A DNA stretch of 20,724 nt from JBOGUF01 sp050696075 (GTDB lineage Bacteria; Chloroflexota; Chloroflexia; Thermomicrobiales; UBA6265), in assembly GCA_050696075.1 (NCBI GenBank), contig JBOGUF010000085.1:1-20724 (forward strand), given 5' to 3'. A model generated the notes under the pieces. It had not been told where the DNA came from. It searched no databases and worked only from the letters and a program-made list of their open reading frames with translations. Positions 14,374-20,724 of the stretch are shown one piece after another (the first letter of the stretch is position 1; each line of letters starts with the position of its first letter). Made by a program: the position numbers and the translations under genes.

Positions 14374-15672
14374 ATGACCAACCACGACTCGAACAATGCG
14401 GCCACGACTGGTCGTCCGCACGTCGTCATCGTCGGCGGCGGCTTCGGCGGCTTGAACGCGGCGCGGGCGCTGAAGGACGCGCCGGTGGAGGTGACGGTCG
14501 TCGATCGCCGCAATCATCACCTCTTCCAACCGCTCCTCTATCAGGTCGCAACCGCTACGCTTTCGCCGGCCGACATCGCCTCGCCGATCCGTTCGGTGCT
14601 GCGAAAGCAGCAGAATATCAAGGTGCTGCTGGCGGAGGCGCGCGCGGTCGACGTCGCGCAACGCGAGGTCGTCCTCGACGGCGGCGATCGCCTGCCGTAC
14701 GACTACCTAATCCTGGCGGCGGGTGCGCGTCGCTCTTCCTACTTCGGGCACGACGAGTGGGAGCAATTCGCGCCCGGACTCAAGACGTTGGAAGATGCGC
14801 TCGCCATCCGGCGCCGGATCCTCCTCTCCTTCGAGGCGGCGGAGCGGGCGGACGACGAGGCAACCCGGCAGCGCCTGCTCTCCTTCGTCGTCGTCGGCGG
14901 CGGCCCGACTGGCGCGGAACTCGCCGGGGCGATCGGCGAGATCTCCCGCTACAGCCTTGCGCGCGACTTCGATAACATCGATCCCCGCACTGCCCGCATT
15001 TATTTGCTGGAGGCGGGTCCGCGCATCATGCCGATGTTCCCGGAGAAGCTCGCCAACAAGGCGGCGGAGTTCCTCAGGCAGCTCGGGGTGACGGTGCGGA
15101 CCGGCGCGATGGTGACCGCGGTCGAACCGGACGGCGTGCGGCTGGGCGACGAGCGGATCGTGGCACACACGATCATCTGGGCGGCCGGGGTCACGGCGGC
15201 GGCTATTGGGAAAACGCTCGGCGTCGAGTTGGACCGGTCCGGCCGGGTCCACGTGCAAACCGACCTGACGATTCCGGGGCACCCCGAAGTCTTCGTCGTC
15301 GGCGACCTGGCGACCATGCCCGGCACGGACGGCCAGCCGCTGCCCGGCGTTGCTCCGGTCGCGCTCCAGCAGGGACGGCACGCGGCGGCAAACATTCGGC
15401 ACGTCATCGCCGGTGAACCGATGGCCGCGTTCCACTACAAGGACCGGGGCACGCTGGCCACGATCGGCCGCAACCGCGCGATTGCCGACGTCGGCCCGGC
15501 GAAACTCTCCGGCTTCATCGCCTGGTTGGCCTGGCTCTTCATCCACATCGTCAACCTGATCGGGTTCCGAAACCGCGCGGTGGTGATGGTCCATTGGGTC
15601 TGGTCCTACCTGACCTTCCAGCGCGGCGCCCGGTTGATTACCGGCCCGTCACCGACGGACGAAGCCCTTTAG
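14374..15672 (+). CDS. ndh: Type II NADH dehydrogenase (NDH-2)
   Basis: This encodes about 432 residues from the ATG at 14374, with GGGAG eight bases upstream. The earlier ATG at 14308 lies on the operator and has no ribosome binding site. It is a flavoprotein that passes electrons from NADH to quinone without pumping protons. The FAD-binding motif is at residues 21-26 ('VIVGGGFGGLNAA') and the NADH-binding motif at 175-180 ('VVVGGGPTGAELAG'). A second FAD-contact region, 'EVFVVGDLA', lies near residue 310. The C-terminal hydrophobic helices (from about 381, 'FIAWLAWLFIHIVNL') anchor it to the inner face of the membrane. Length and domain order are normal. It diverges from the LAL regulator and its stop codon overlaps the allantoinase stop by tail-to-tail contact. 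Confidence 0.94.
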   Translation: MTNHDSNNAATTGRPHVVIVGGGFGGLNAARALKDAPVEVTVVDRRNHHLFQPLLYQVATATLSPADIASPIRSVLRKQQNIKVLLAEARAVDVAQREVVLDGGDRLPYDYLILAAGARRSSYFGHDEWEQFAPGLKTLEDALAIRRRILLSFEAAERADDEATRQRLLSFVVVGGGPTGAELAGAIGEISRYSLARDFDNIDPRTARIYLLEAGPRIMPMFPEKLANKAAEFLRQLGVTVRTGAMVTAVEPDGVRLGDERIVAHTIIWAAGVTAAAIGKTLGVELDRSGRVHVQTDLTIPGHPEVFVVGDLATMPGTDGQPLPGVAPVALQQGRHAAANIRHVIAGEPMAAFHYKDRGTLATIGRNRAIADVGPAKLSGFIAWLAWLFIHIVNLIGFRNRAVVMVHWVWSYLTFQRGARLITGPSPTDEAL

Positions 15673-17027
15673 GTTCGGTGTTCGGGCCGGACCAATCTGC
15701 CAACGGGTTTCGCCACGATCGCGCCGTTGAGGTAGATCGTTTCGCCACGCAAGAGTGTCCGCACGACCCGTCCGCGGAAAGTCCGGCCAGCGTACGGACT
15801 TTGTCGATGGCGGTCGTGCAGGTCGTCGGGCCGCGGCGTCTGGTCCGCGCCGAGATCGACCAGCGCCAAATCGGCGTCGAAACCCGGCGCGATGCGACCT
15901 TTGTTGGGGAGGCGGAATCGCCGCGCGGCATTGGTTGCCGTGACCGCGGCGACCCGTGACAACGACAGCCCTCGACCGTGGTGCCCGTCCGACAACATGA
16001 TCGGCAACGTCGATTGGATGCCGGAGATGCCGCCCCAAATCTGGAAGACGTCGTCGTGTTGCTTCATCTCCGGCGGCGCGGGCGAGTGGTCAGACGCAAT
16101 CAGCGCGATCTCGCCGGTCTCCAGCAGCTGCCAGAGCGCGTCTCGCTCTGCTGCCGAACGAATCGGCGGTGCGCACTTGGCGAGCGCGCCGATCGCCTCG
16201 ACGTCCTCCTCTGTGAAGACGAGATAATGGGGACACGTCTCGCAGGTGACATCCACGCCGCGTGCCCGCGCCGCCGTCACCGCCGCCACGCCGCGGCCGG
16301 TGCTGACATGGACAACGTGGAGGGCGCAGCCGGTCTCTTCGGCGAAGGTAATCGCCCGGCCGATCGCCTCCACCTCGGCAATGATCGGCCGCGAGGCGAG
16401 GTAGTCACGGACGCCGGTCTTGCCCGCCGCCACCGCGCGCTGTGCCAGCCGGCTGGTGATGGTGTCATTCTCGGCGTGGACGGCGACGATCACGCCGAGC
16501 CGGGCCGCGCGGGTCATGCCCTCGTAGAGGGTCAGGTCGTCGGCGGCTTCGAAGTCGGGCGTGCCGCTTTGCGACATGAACGCCTTGAACCCGACGACGC
16601 CGCGCGCGGCAAGCTCGTCTAGTCGATCCAGGTTGCCCGGGACTAACCCACCCCACAGCGCGAAGTCGACCACCGATTGGGTCGCCGCGGCGTCGCACTT
16701 GGCGTCAAAGGCCGGTCCGTCAATCGTCGGCGGCAACGCATTGAGCGGCATCTCGCAGCAGGTCGTGCCCCCGCCCGCGGCGAGGGCCCGGCTCCCCGTC
16801 GCCCACCCCTCCCATTCAGTACGCCCCGGCTCGTTGAAGTGGACGTGCGGATCGACCACGCCGGGGAAGAGGTGCAGCCCTGTCGCGTCGAACTCTTCAC
16901 GCGCTTGCCCGGCAATCTCCGCCTCGACGGCGACGATGCGTCCGTCGGCGATCGCGATATCCGACACGGCAACGCCGTCACCGCTGACCAGCGAGCCGGC
17001 ACGCAGAATCAGGTCGTATGGGGCCAA
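15669..17027 (-). CDS. allB: Allantoinase
   Basis: This encodes 452 residues from a TTG start, supported by GAGGA seven bases upstream. It is a cytoplasmic metal-dependent amidohydrolase that opens allantoin to allantoate. The two-metal site is complete: His61 and His63 ('DPHVHFNEPGRT'), Lys148 for carbamylation ('GFKAFMSQSG'), His184 ('VHAEN'), His240 ('HVVHVSTG') and Asp313 ('ASDHSPAP'), within two residues of E. coli AllB numbering. 'HRQSPYAGR' near residue 407 is also characteristic and distinguishes it from dihydroorotase. It is the downstream end of the purine cluster but is cut off from the other genes by a toxin-antitoxin pair on the opposite strand, so it probably has its own promoter in 17028-17158; I could not identify one confidently. 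Confidence 0.95.
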   Translation of the reverse strand: MAPYDLILRAGSLVSGDGVAVSDIAIADGRIVAVEAEIAGQAREEFDATGLHLFPGVVDPHVHFNEPGRTEWEGWATGSRALAAGGGTTCCEMPLNALPPTIDGPAFDAKCDAAATQSVVDFALWGGLVPGNLDRLDELAARGVVGFKAFMSQSGTPDFEAADDLTLYEGMTRAARLGVIVAVHAENDTITSRLAQRAVAAGKTGVRDYLASRPIIAEVEAIGRAITFAEETGCALHVVHVSTGRGVAAVTAARARGVDVTCETCPHYLVFTEEDVEAIGALAKCAPPIRSAAERDALWQLLETGEIALIASDHSPAPPEMKQHDDVFQIWGGISGIQSTLPIMLSDGHHGRGLSLSRVAAVTATNAARRFRLPNKGRIAPGFDADLALVDLGADQTPRPDDLHDRHRQSPYAGRTFRGRVVRTLLRGETIYLNGAIVAKPVGRLVRPEHRT

Positions 17028-17082
17028 TTCTTTGTCCTCTTCCGCGGCACTCCACTATGCGGCGGCGCTAAGCGTACCGTGA

Positions 17083-17111
17083 TTGACGCCGAGTGTTCGA
17101 GCGTCTATTCT
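17083..17111 (+). promoter_or_regulatory. Promoter of the Phd/PIN toxin-antitoxin operon
   Basis: TTGACG (17083-17088) and TATTCT (17106-17111) are separated by exactly 17 bases, each close to consensus. Transcription would start near 17118, about 40 bases before the antitoxin ATG. Confidence 0.7.
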
Positions 17112-17137
17112 AGCCAGAAATCGGGCGCAATAGATCC

Positions 17138-17154
17138 CTGATCGGAGGAATCAG
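17138..17154 (+). promoter_or_regulatory. Inverted repeat bracketing the antitoxin ribosome binding site
   Basis: CTGAT (17138-17142) and ATCAG (17150-17154) flank GGAGG (17144-17148). It could be an operator half-site pair for autoregulation by the antitoxin, or an mRNA hairpin presenting the ribosome binding site in its loop. The arms are short, so this is tentative. Confidence 0.35.
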
Positions 17155-17158
17155 AGCG

Positions 17159-17497
17159 ATGCCCAAAACCATCTCGACAACCGAGGCCAAGAACCAACTC
17201 AGCGCCATGATTGGTTGGGCAGAGGAGAATCGCGACGAAGTCATCGTCGAGAGTCACGGTCGACCGCGCGCGGCAATCGTGTCTTACGAAGCGTACGAGG
17301 AAATGGTCGAGTTGAAAGAGCGATTCCGACGGCAGGATGCATTGGCGCGACTTCGCCAACTCGACGTGGAATCCAGCATGCGCAATCAAGAACTGGCCGA
17401 GGGAGAGGCAGACGAGTTGGCACTTCGATTTTCCCGCGCGTTCTGGATGGAGATGGCGGGAGATCGTGAAGAGACTGCCATCTTGACCGACCGCTAA
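17159..17497 (+). CDS. Phd/YefM-family antitoxin
   Basis: This encodes 112 residues from an ATG with GGAGG ten bases upstream. The N-terminal half is typical of the family: 'ISTTEAKNQLSAMIGWAEEN' and 'VIVESHGRPRAAIVSYEAYEEM' (about residues 4-50), which forms the dimer and DNA-binding part. The C-terminal half is charged and helical, as expected for the segment that wraps the toxin. It should neutralise the PIN nuclease encoded next and repress the shared promoter. Its stop codon overlaps the toxin start by one base (TAATG), so translation is coupled. The pair is inserted between two genes of urate catabolism on the opposite strand. Confidence 0.9.
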   Translation: MPKTISTTEAKNQLSAMIGWAEENRDEVIVESHGRPRAAIVSYEAYEEMVELKERFRRQDALARLRQLDVESSMRNQELAEGEADELALRFSRAFWMEMAGDREETAILTDR

Positions 17498-17961
17498 TGC
17501 GGATCATCGCCGACGTCAACGTGCTCATCAGCCGCTTGCTACAGCCGCACCGTCTGACCGCTGTCAACATCACCGTTCACTCGGTGCTTTCCGGAGATGT
17601 CGAGCTACTGATTCCACCACAAGTTATAAGAGAACTCGCGAGCGCGGTGACAAACAGTCCGTACCTGGCAGGACGGATTACTGCCGAGCATGTGGATACG
17701 CTCTTGGCCGCGCTGGCCCCCAGCGCCACGATCCTACCGGACCTCGCCGACGACCTGTCACTGAAAACTCGCGACAGCAAAGACAATTACTTGCTTGCCT
17801 ACACCGTGGTATTTCGGCCTGACTACCTCGTCTCGGGCGACAAAGACCTCCTGACTCTGAATACGGTCGACGGTATCCCGATCCTTAGCCCGGCGCGGTT
17901 CGTGCAGGTCCTGAGAGAACTCGGCATCATCGAACCTGATCAGAACGGTGAGCGATCCTGA
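17497..17961 (+). CDS. PIN-domain ribonuclease toxin
   Basis: This encodes 154 residues. The acidic active-site residues of PIN domains are present: Asp6 ('IIADVNVLIS'), Glu46 ('VIRELASAV'), Asp96 ('RDSKDNYLLAYTV') and Asp115/Asp117 ('YLVSGDKDLLTL'). It is of the 'putative toxin, PIN family' kind that cuts RNA when not bound by its antitoxin. Codons such as ATA-AGA near 17628 are unlike the GC-rich neighbours and hint at recent transfer. Its last 22 bases overlap, in antisense, the end of the allantoate amidohydrolase gene. Without a terminator its transcript would run into that gene's complementary strand. Confidence 0.9.
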   Translation: MRIIADVNVLISRLLQPHRLTAVNITVHSVLSGDVELLIPPQVIRELASAVTNSPYLAGRITAEHVDTLLAALAPSATILPDLADDLSLKTRDSKDNYLLAYTVVFRPDYLVSGDKDLLTLNTVDGIPILSPARFVQVLRELGIIEPDQNGERS

Positions 17962-19202
17962 GCACGCATTAGCAGCAGCCGCTCCAGCACCTCAAGCGCC
18001 GCCGCCACGTCCTCGACTTCGACCGATTCGGACGGGTGGTGGCTGATGCCGCCTTTGCAGCGGACGAAGAGCATTGCCACCGGGGTGATGGTCGACAGCG
18101 CGACGGCGTCATGACCGGCGCCACTGGGCAGGTGGTGAATCGGGTAGCCGGCCGTCGCGATTGCATCGGCCAGCGCATCGGCTAGGATGGCATCGCAGGC
18201 GACGGCGGGACTGGATTGGGCGACCCGCCAGGTCATCTTGACCCCGCGGCGTTCGGCGATCTCAGCTACGCGCTCCTTGAGCGCCGCACAAGCCATGTCG
18301 CGCTCGGCATCCTCGGCATGGCGGACGTCGACGGTCAGCGCGACGTGGCCTGGAACGACGTTGCTGGCGCCTGGCTCGACGACCAGTTGCCCGACCGTTG
18401 CGACCAGACCGAACCGCTGCCGCGCCGTCGCCTCGACCGCTAAGACGAATTCGGCGGCGGCGCAGAGGGCATCGTGACGCAGGTCCATCGGCACGGTTCC
18501 GGCATGCCCCGCGACTCCGGCAAAGTCGGCGGCAACCCGCGTCTGGCCGGCGATGGCGGTGACGGCCCCGACCGGCAGGCCAAGCGCCTCCAAAACCGGC
18601 CCTTGCTCGATGTGGACCTCGACGTAGCCGAGCAGCCCGTTCGGGTCGCGCCGTGCCGTTTCGAGGCGTGCCGGATCGCCGCCAAAGGCGCGGATCGCCT
18701 CGGCGACCGTTATCCCCTCCGCGTCGATCGCCGCCAAACTCGCGTCCTCGAGCCCGCCGGCGAGCGCCCGGCTGCCCAAATAGGTTGTCTGAAAACGGAG
18801 TCCTTCCTCATCCGCGAAGGCGACGACGTCGACGGCGAACGGCAATCGCACACCGGACCGGTGCAGACCGCCCACCGCCTCCACGGCGATAAGGAGACCG
18901 AGCGCGCCGTCGTACCGTCCCGCATCGCGGACGGTGTCGAGGTGGCTGCCGAGCACGAGCGTCGTCGCGCCTGGCCGGGCCGCTTCGTAGCGGCCGATGA
19001 GGTTGCCGACGGCGTCACGACGCGCCACCATGCCCGCCTCGGCCATCCAATGGGCAACGCGCTCCTGGGACTGGCGCAATGCGACCGTGCCGTAGGCCCG
19101 CGTCAACCGACCCGGTTCGTCGGTGAACGCCGCGAGTTCGTTGCAACGCGCCATGACGTCGGCGGCGCGCACCATAGCCGAGATCACGTTGAGCGCGGCC
19201 AT
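17940..19202 (-). CDS. allC: Allantoate amidohydrolase (M20 family, AllC-like)
   Basis: This encodes about 420 residues from the ATG at 19202, four bases after the preceding gene's stop; a longer frame to 19259 would overlap that gene by 51 bases. The metal-binding pattern of the M20 carbamoylase branch is present: His87 ('LGSHLDTV'), Asp98 ('RYDGALG'), Glu132-Glu133 ('FADEEGLRF'), His197 ('EVHIEQGPVLE') and His388 ('GISHHPSE'), with 'SGAGHDA' before it. 'HIEQGP' and 'SGAGHDA' mark allantoate amidohydrolases and N-carbamoyl amino acid hydrolases; the surrounding urate genes favour allantoate, giving ureidoglycine, ammonia and CO2. Ureidoglycolate hydrolase activity is the main alternative. 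It is the third complete gene of the operon. Confidence 0.88.
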   Translation of the reverse strand: MAALNVISAMVRAADVMARCNELAAFTDEPGRLTRAYGTVALRQSQERVAHWMAEAGMVARRDAVGNLIGRYEAARPGATTLVLGSHLDTVRDAGRYDGALGLLIAVEAVGGLHRSGVRLPFAVDVVAFADEEGLRFQTTYLGSRALAGGLEDASLAAIDAEGITVAEAIRAFGGDPARLETARRDPNGLLGYVEVHIEQGPVLEALGLPVGAVTAIAGQTRVAADFAGVAGHAGTVPMDLRHDALCAAAEFVLAVEATARQRFGLVATVGQLVVEPGASNVVPGHVALTVDVRHAEDAERDMACAALKERVAEIAERRGVKMTWRVAQSSPAVACDAILADALADAIATAGYPIHHLPSGAGHDAVALSTITPVAMLFVRCKGGISHHPSESVEVEDVAAALEVLERLLLMRAQDRSPF

Positions 19203-19206
19203 GGCG

Positions 19207-19560
19207 CTACCTGCCGCGATAGGTTGAATACGCCCACGGCGATATGAGGAGCGGCACATGGTAGTGGTCGTCGGCGTTGGCGACGGAGAAGCGGATCGTG
19301 ACGACGTCGAGGAAGGCCGGCTCCGCGACCGATACGGGCTGGCCCGCGAAGTACTCGCCGACCGCGAAGATCAGTTGGTAGGTGCCGGCGCCGAATGCGT
19401 CACCATCGAGCAGTGGCCCATCGACCCGGCCATCCTCGTTGGTGACGGCCTCTTGCTGGAGTACGACCTCGTCGCCGGCAACCCGCCAGAGCTGAATCGC
19501 CATCCCCGCGGCCGGCTTGCCCTGCGCCGTATCCAGGACATGCGTCGTCAACTGCCCCAT
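19207..19560 (-). CDS. uraH: 5-hydroxyisourate hydrolase (transthyretin-like)
   Basis: This encodes 117 residues, the normal length, with a GGAG-type ribosome binding site about ten bases upstream of the ATG. The enzyme hydrolyses 5-hydroxyisourate, the product of urate oxidase, to OHCU. Expected active-site residues are present: His7 ('LTTHVLDTAQG'), Arg45 ('EDGRVDGPLL') and His99/His101 ('DDHYHVPLLISP'). The C-terminus reads YRGR, whereas the family almost always ends YRGS; the last codon is AGG, one base from a serine codon. The gene starts 20 bases after the urate oxidase stop and ends four bases before allC, so all three are surely co-transcribed. Confidence 0.93.
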   Translation of the reverse strand: MGQLTTHVLDTAQGKPAAGMAIQLWRVAGDEVVLQQEAVTNEDGRVDGPLLDGDAFGAGTYQLIFAVGEYFAGQPVSVAEPAFLDVVTIRFSVANADDHYHVPLLISPWAYSTYRGR

Positions 19561-19580
19561 GCGTTCATCGCTCCTCGCTC

Positions 19581-20519
19581 CTACCTGCTCCGCCGCATCG
19601 TGAGCGTGATGCCGCCATACGCCGGGAAGGGATCACTATAGACCTTGACCCGCGGGTCGGTCTCCGACTCGGAGAAGGGGTCGCGGGTGCGGTTCTCGGC
19701 GTCGAAACTGATCTCGGCGAGTTGCGGGAAGCGGTCGAGGGCGCGCTGGCCGATCTCGTGGACCAGGTGTTGGATCGACTCGCTGACGAACTCGTGAAAA
19801 ACGGTTCGGGCAAGGTCGCGCACCTGCTCGGCCGGCACGTAGCGGCTCGGGTCATCGCCAAGCATGTCCGAGAGGTCCCCATAACGCCAGAAGAGATCGA
19901 GGTAGATGAAGAGCGGGCGGTCGCGTCGCTCGGGCAAGGTCGTATAGCCGTCGCGGACGAAGCTGGTGAAGGCGCTGCCGGTCGTCTTCATCAACTGGAG
20001 GCCGAGACGACCGCAACGGTGGCCGGCGACGACCGGCTCAATGCCGTCGCGGGTCATCTCGAGCGTCGCGATCGTGTAGTCGTCGTGGCCGCGGTCGAAC
20101 AGAACCTCACTGGGGGAAAAGCTACCGGCATCGGCGCCCGGCGCCGGGGCCGCGATGAAGGGCAACTCGCGACAGGTCAGCCGGAGCGCCTCCATCTGCT
20201 CGTAGCGCCGAAGAAACCCATCGCCGAGGAACGTCAGCAGCCCCTCATGCGTCGCGCCGTCGTAGGCCAGCGTCTCGCGCAGGACGAAGTTCTTCATGCT
20301 GTCAGTGGCGACGACCAGGCGGTTGTCGCCGTGCGTGTAGGCCGGCAAAAACCGACTGCCAAGCACCTCGACGTCGACCTCCACCGCGAAGACAATGTTT
20401 GAACGGCCCACGAACGGCGATTCGGGTATCGCTCGCAGCCCCTCCAGCGGCCTCGCATGCATCCGGTAGACCGGGATGCGGTGCTTGCCATAGCCGATCT
20501 CGTAGTCGTAGGTGGACAT
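19581..20519 (-). CDS. pucL: Urate oxidase (uricase), cofactor-independent
   Basis: This encodes 312 residues from an ATG with GGAGG four bases upstream. It oxidises urate to 5-hydroxyisourate with oxygen and no cofactor. The catalytic Lys12 ('GYGKHRIPVYR') and Thr72-Asp73 ('LVVATDSMKNF') are in place. The central signature 'GLQLMKTTGSAFTSF' (about residues 172-186) and the late 'ISFDAENRTRD' are typical of the Bacillus/Deinococcus branch. Length is normal for a single uricase made of two T-fold halves. In Bacillus subtilis PucL the OHCU decarboxylase is fused in front of this domain; here the two are separate genes 23 bases apart. The symbol follows that protein for the uricase part only. 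Confidence 0.95.
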   Translation of the reverse strand: MSTYDYEIGYGKHRIPVYRMHARPLEGLRAIPESPFVGRSNIVFAVEVDVEVLGSRFLPAYTHGDNRLVVATDSMKNFVLRETLAYDGATHEGLLTFLGDGFLRRYEQMEALRLTCRELPFIAAPAPGADAGSFSPSEVLFDRGHDDYTIATLEMTRDGIEPVVAGHRCGRLGLQLMKTTGSAFTSFVRDGYTTLPERRDRPLFIYLDLFWRYGDLSDMLGDDPSRYVPAEQVRDLARTVFHEFVSESIQHLVHEIGQRALDRFPQLAEISFDAENRTRDPFSESETDPRVKVYSDPFPAYGGITLTMRRSR

Positions 20520-20530
20520 TGAACCTCCAA

Positions 20531-20551
20531 AGGCGTTAGGCGTTAGGGGGG
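20531..20551. repeat. 7-bp tandem array overlapping the uraD stop codon
   Basis: AGGCGTT, AGGCGTT and AGGGGGG lie in 7-base register on the + strand and cover the uraD stop (20543-20545). The unit AGGCGTT is identical to units in the array after the aminopeptidase gene (7988-8029). Confidence 0.7.
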
Positions 20552-20724
20552 CGGCGACGAGTCGTAATCCGCCACGAAGTCCACCAAGCGATAGTGACAG
20601 ATCTTGGCGATTTCGCCGAGGGCGGTGGCGACCTCGGCGTCGCGGCTGTTGGCGAGGCGGGCGCGGAAGCCGGCGAGGATGCTCGCCTGCTTGTTCTCGC
20701 GGGCGCAGATGACGAAGGGGAAGC
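20543..20724 (-). CDS. uraD: OHCU decarboxylase, C-terminal part (cut by window edge)
   Basis: The last 60 codons are readable on the minus strand, beginning 'FPFVICARENKQASILAGF' and continuing with 'LGEIAKICHYRLVDFV'. These are the C-terminal helices of 2-oxo-4-hydroxy-4-carboxy-5-ureidoimidazoline decarboxylase, which turns OHCU into S-allantoin and so completes the three-step route from urate. The rest of the gene lies beyond the right edge. The stop codon is 23 bases before the urate oxidase start, which places it in the same operon. The last codons (Ser-Ser-Pro-Pro-Pro) are shaped by the tandem repeat that overlaps the stop. Confidence 0.9.
   Translation of the reverse strand, partial: FPFVICARENKQASILAGFRARLANSRDAEVATALGEIAKICHYRLVDFVADYDSSPPP

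Overview
The window is GC-rich, gene-dense bacterial DNA with coding on both strands. The gene content suggests a Chloroflexota bacterium, probably of the Thermomicrobia/Sphaerobacter type: a Tat-exported sugar-binding protein with two permeases and no ATPase gene, a secreted NTF2-like protein, a giant LuxR-family ATPase regulator, a short NDH-2, and many palindromic or short tandem repeats between genes. This placement is inference from content; there is no rRNA or marker gene to fix it.

Layout. 1-1505: a secreted protein of unknown function (-) diverges from a nicotinamidase/isochorismatase-like cysteine hydrolase (+). 1506-2706: a HEPN-MNT toxin-antitoxin pair (-) lies between two near-identical copies of the last ~64 bp of the neighbouring ABC permease gene. 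2642-6184: a carbohydrate ABC importer (-), binding protein then two permeases, with a strong-looking promoter and repeat clusters between the genes. 6480-7982: leucyl aminopeptidase (+), divergent from the importer. 7983-8732: a 750-base stretch of palindromes with one possible 21-residue peptide. 8733-10949: an MMPL/RND-type membrane transporter (+). 10957-11045: a large inverted repeat. 11051-14167: a LAL-type LuxR regulator (-). 14374-15672: type II NADH dehydrogenase (+), whose putative promoter is covered by a Rex-like operator. 15669-20724: a urate-to-ureidoglycine catabolic cluster (-), interrupted by a Phd/PIN toxin-antitoxin pair on the other strand.

The purine cluster reads, in the direction of transcription: OHCU decarboxylase (cut by the window edge), urate oxidase, 5-hydroxyisourate hydrolase, allantoate amidohydrolase, then the opposed toxin-antitoxin pair, then allantoinase. 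Together these convert urate through 5-hydroxyisourate and OHCU to allantoin, allantoate and ureidoglycine, releasing ammonia. Xanthine dehydrogenase and a purine permease are not in view and may lie beyond the right edge.

The most interesting signals are non-coding or positional: the Rex-type palindrome on the ndh promoter, the HEPN-MNT cassette flanked by permease 3' ends, and short tandem arrays (AGG-led 7- and 8-mers) that abut stop codons at four separate genes. No CRISPR array, rRNA, tRNA or complete insertion sequence was seen.
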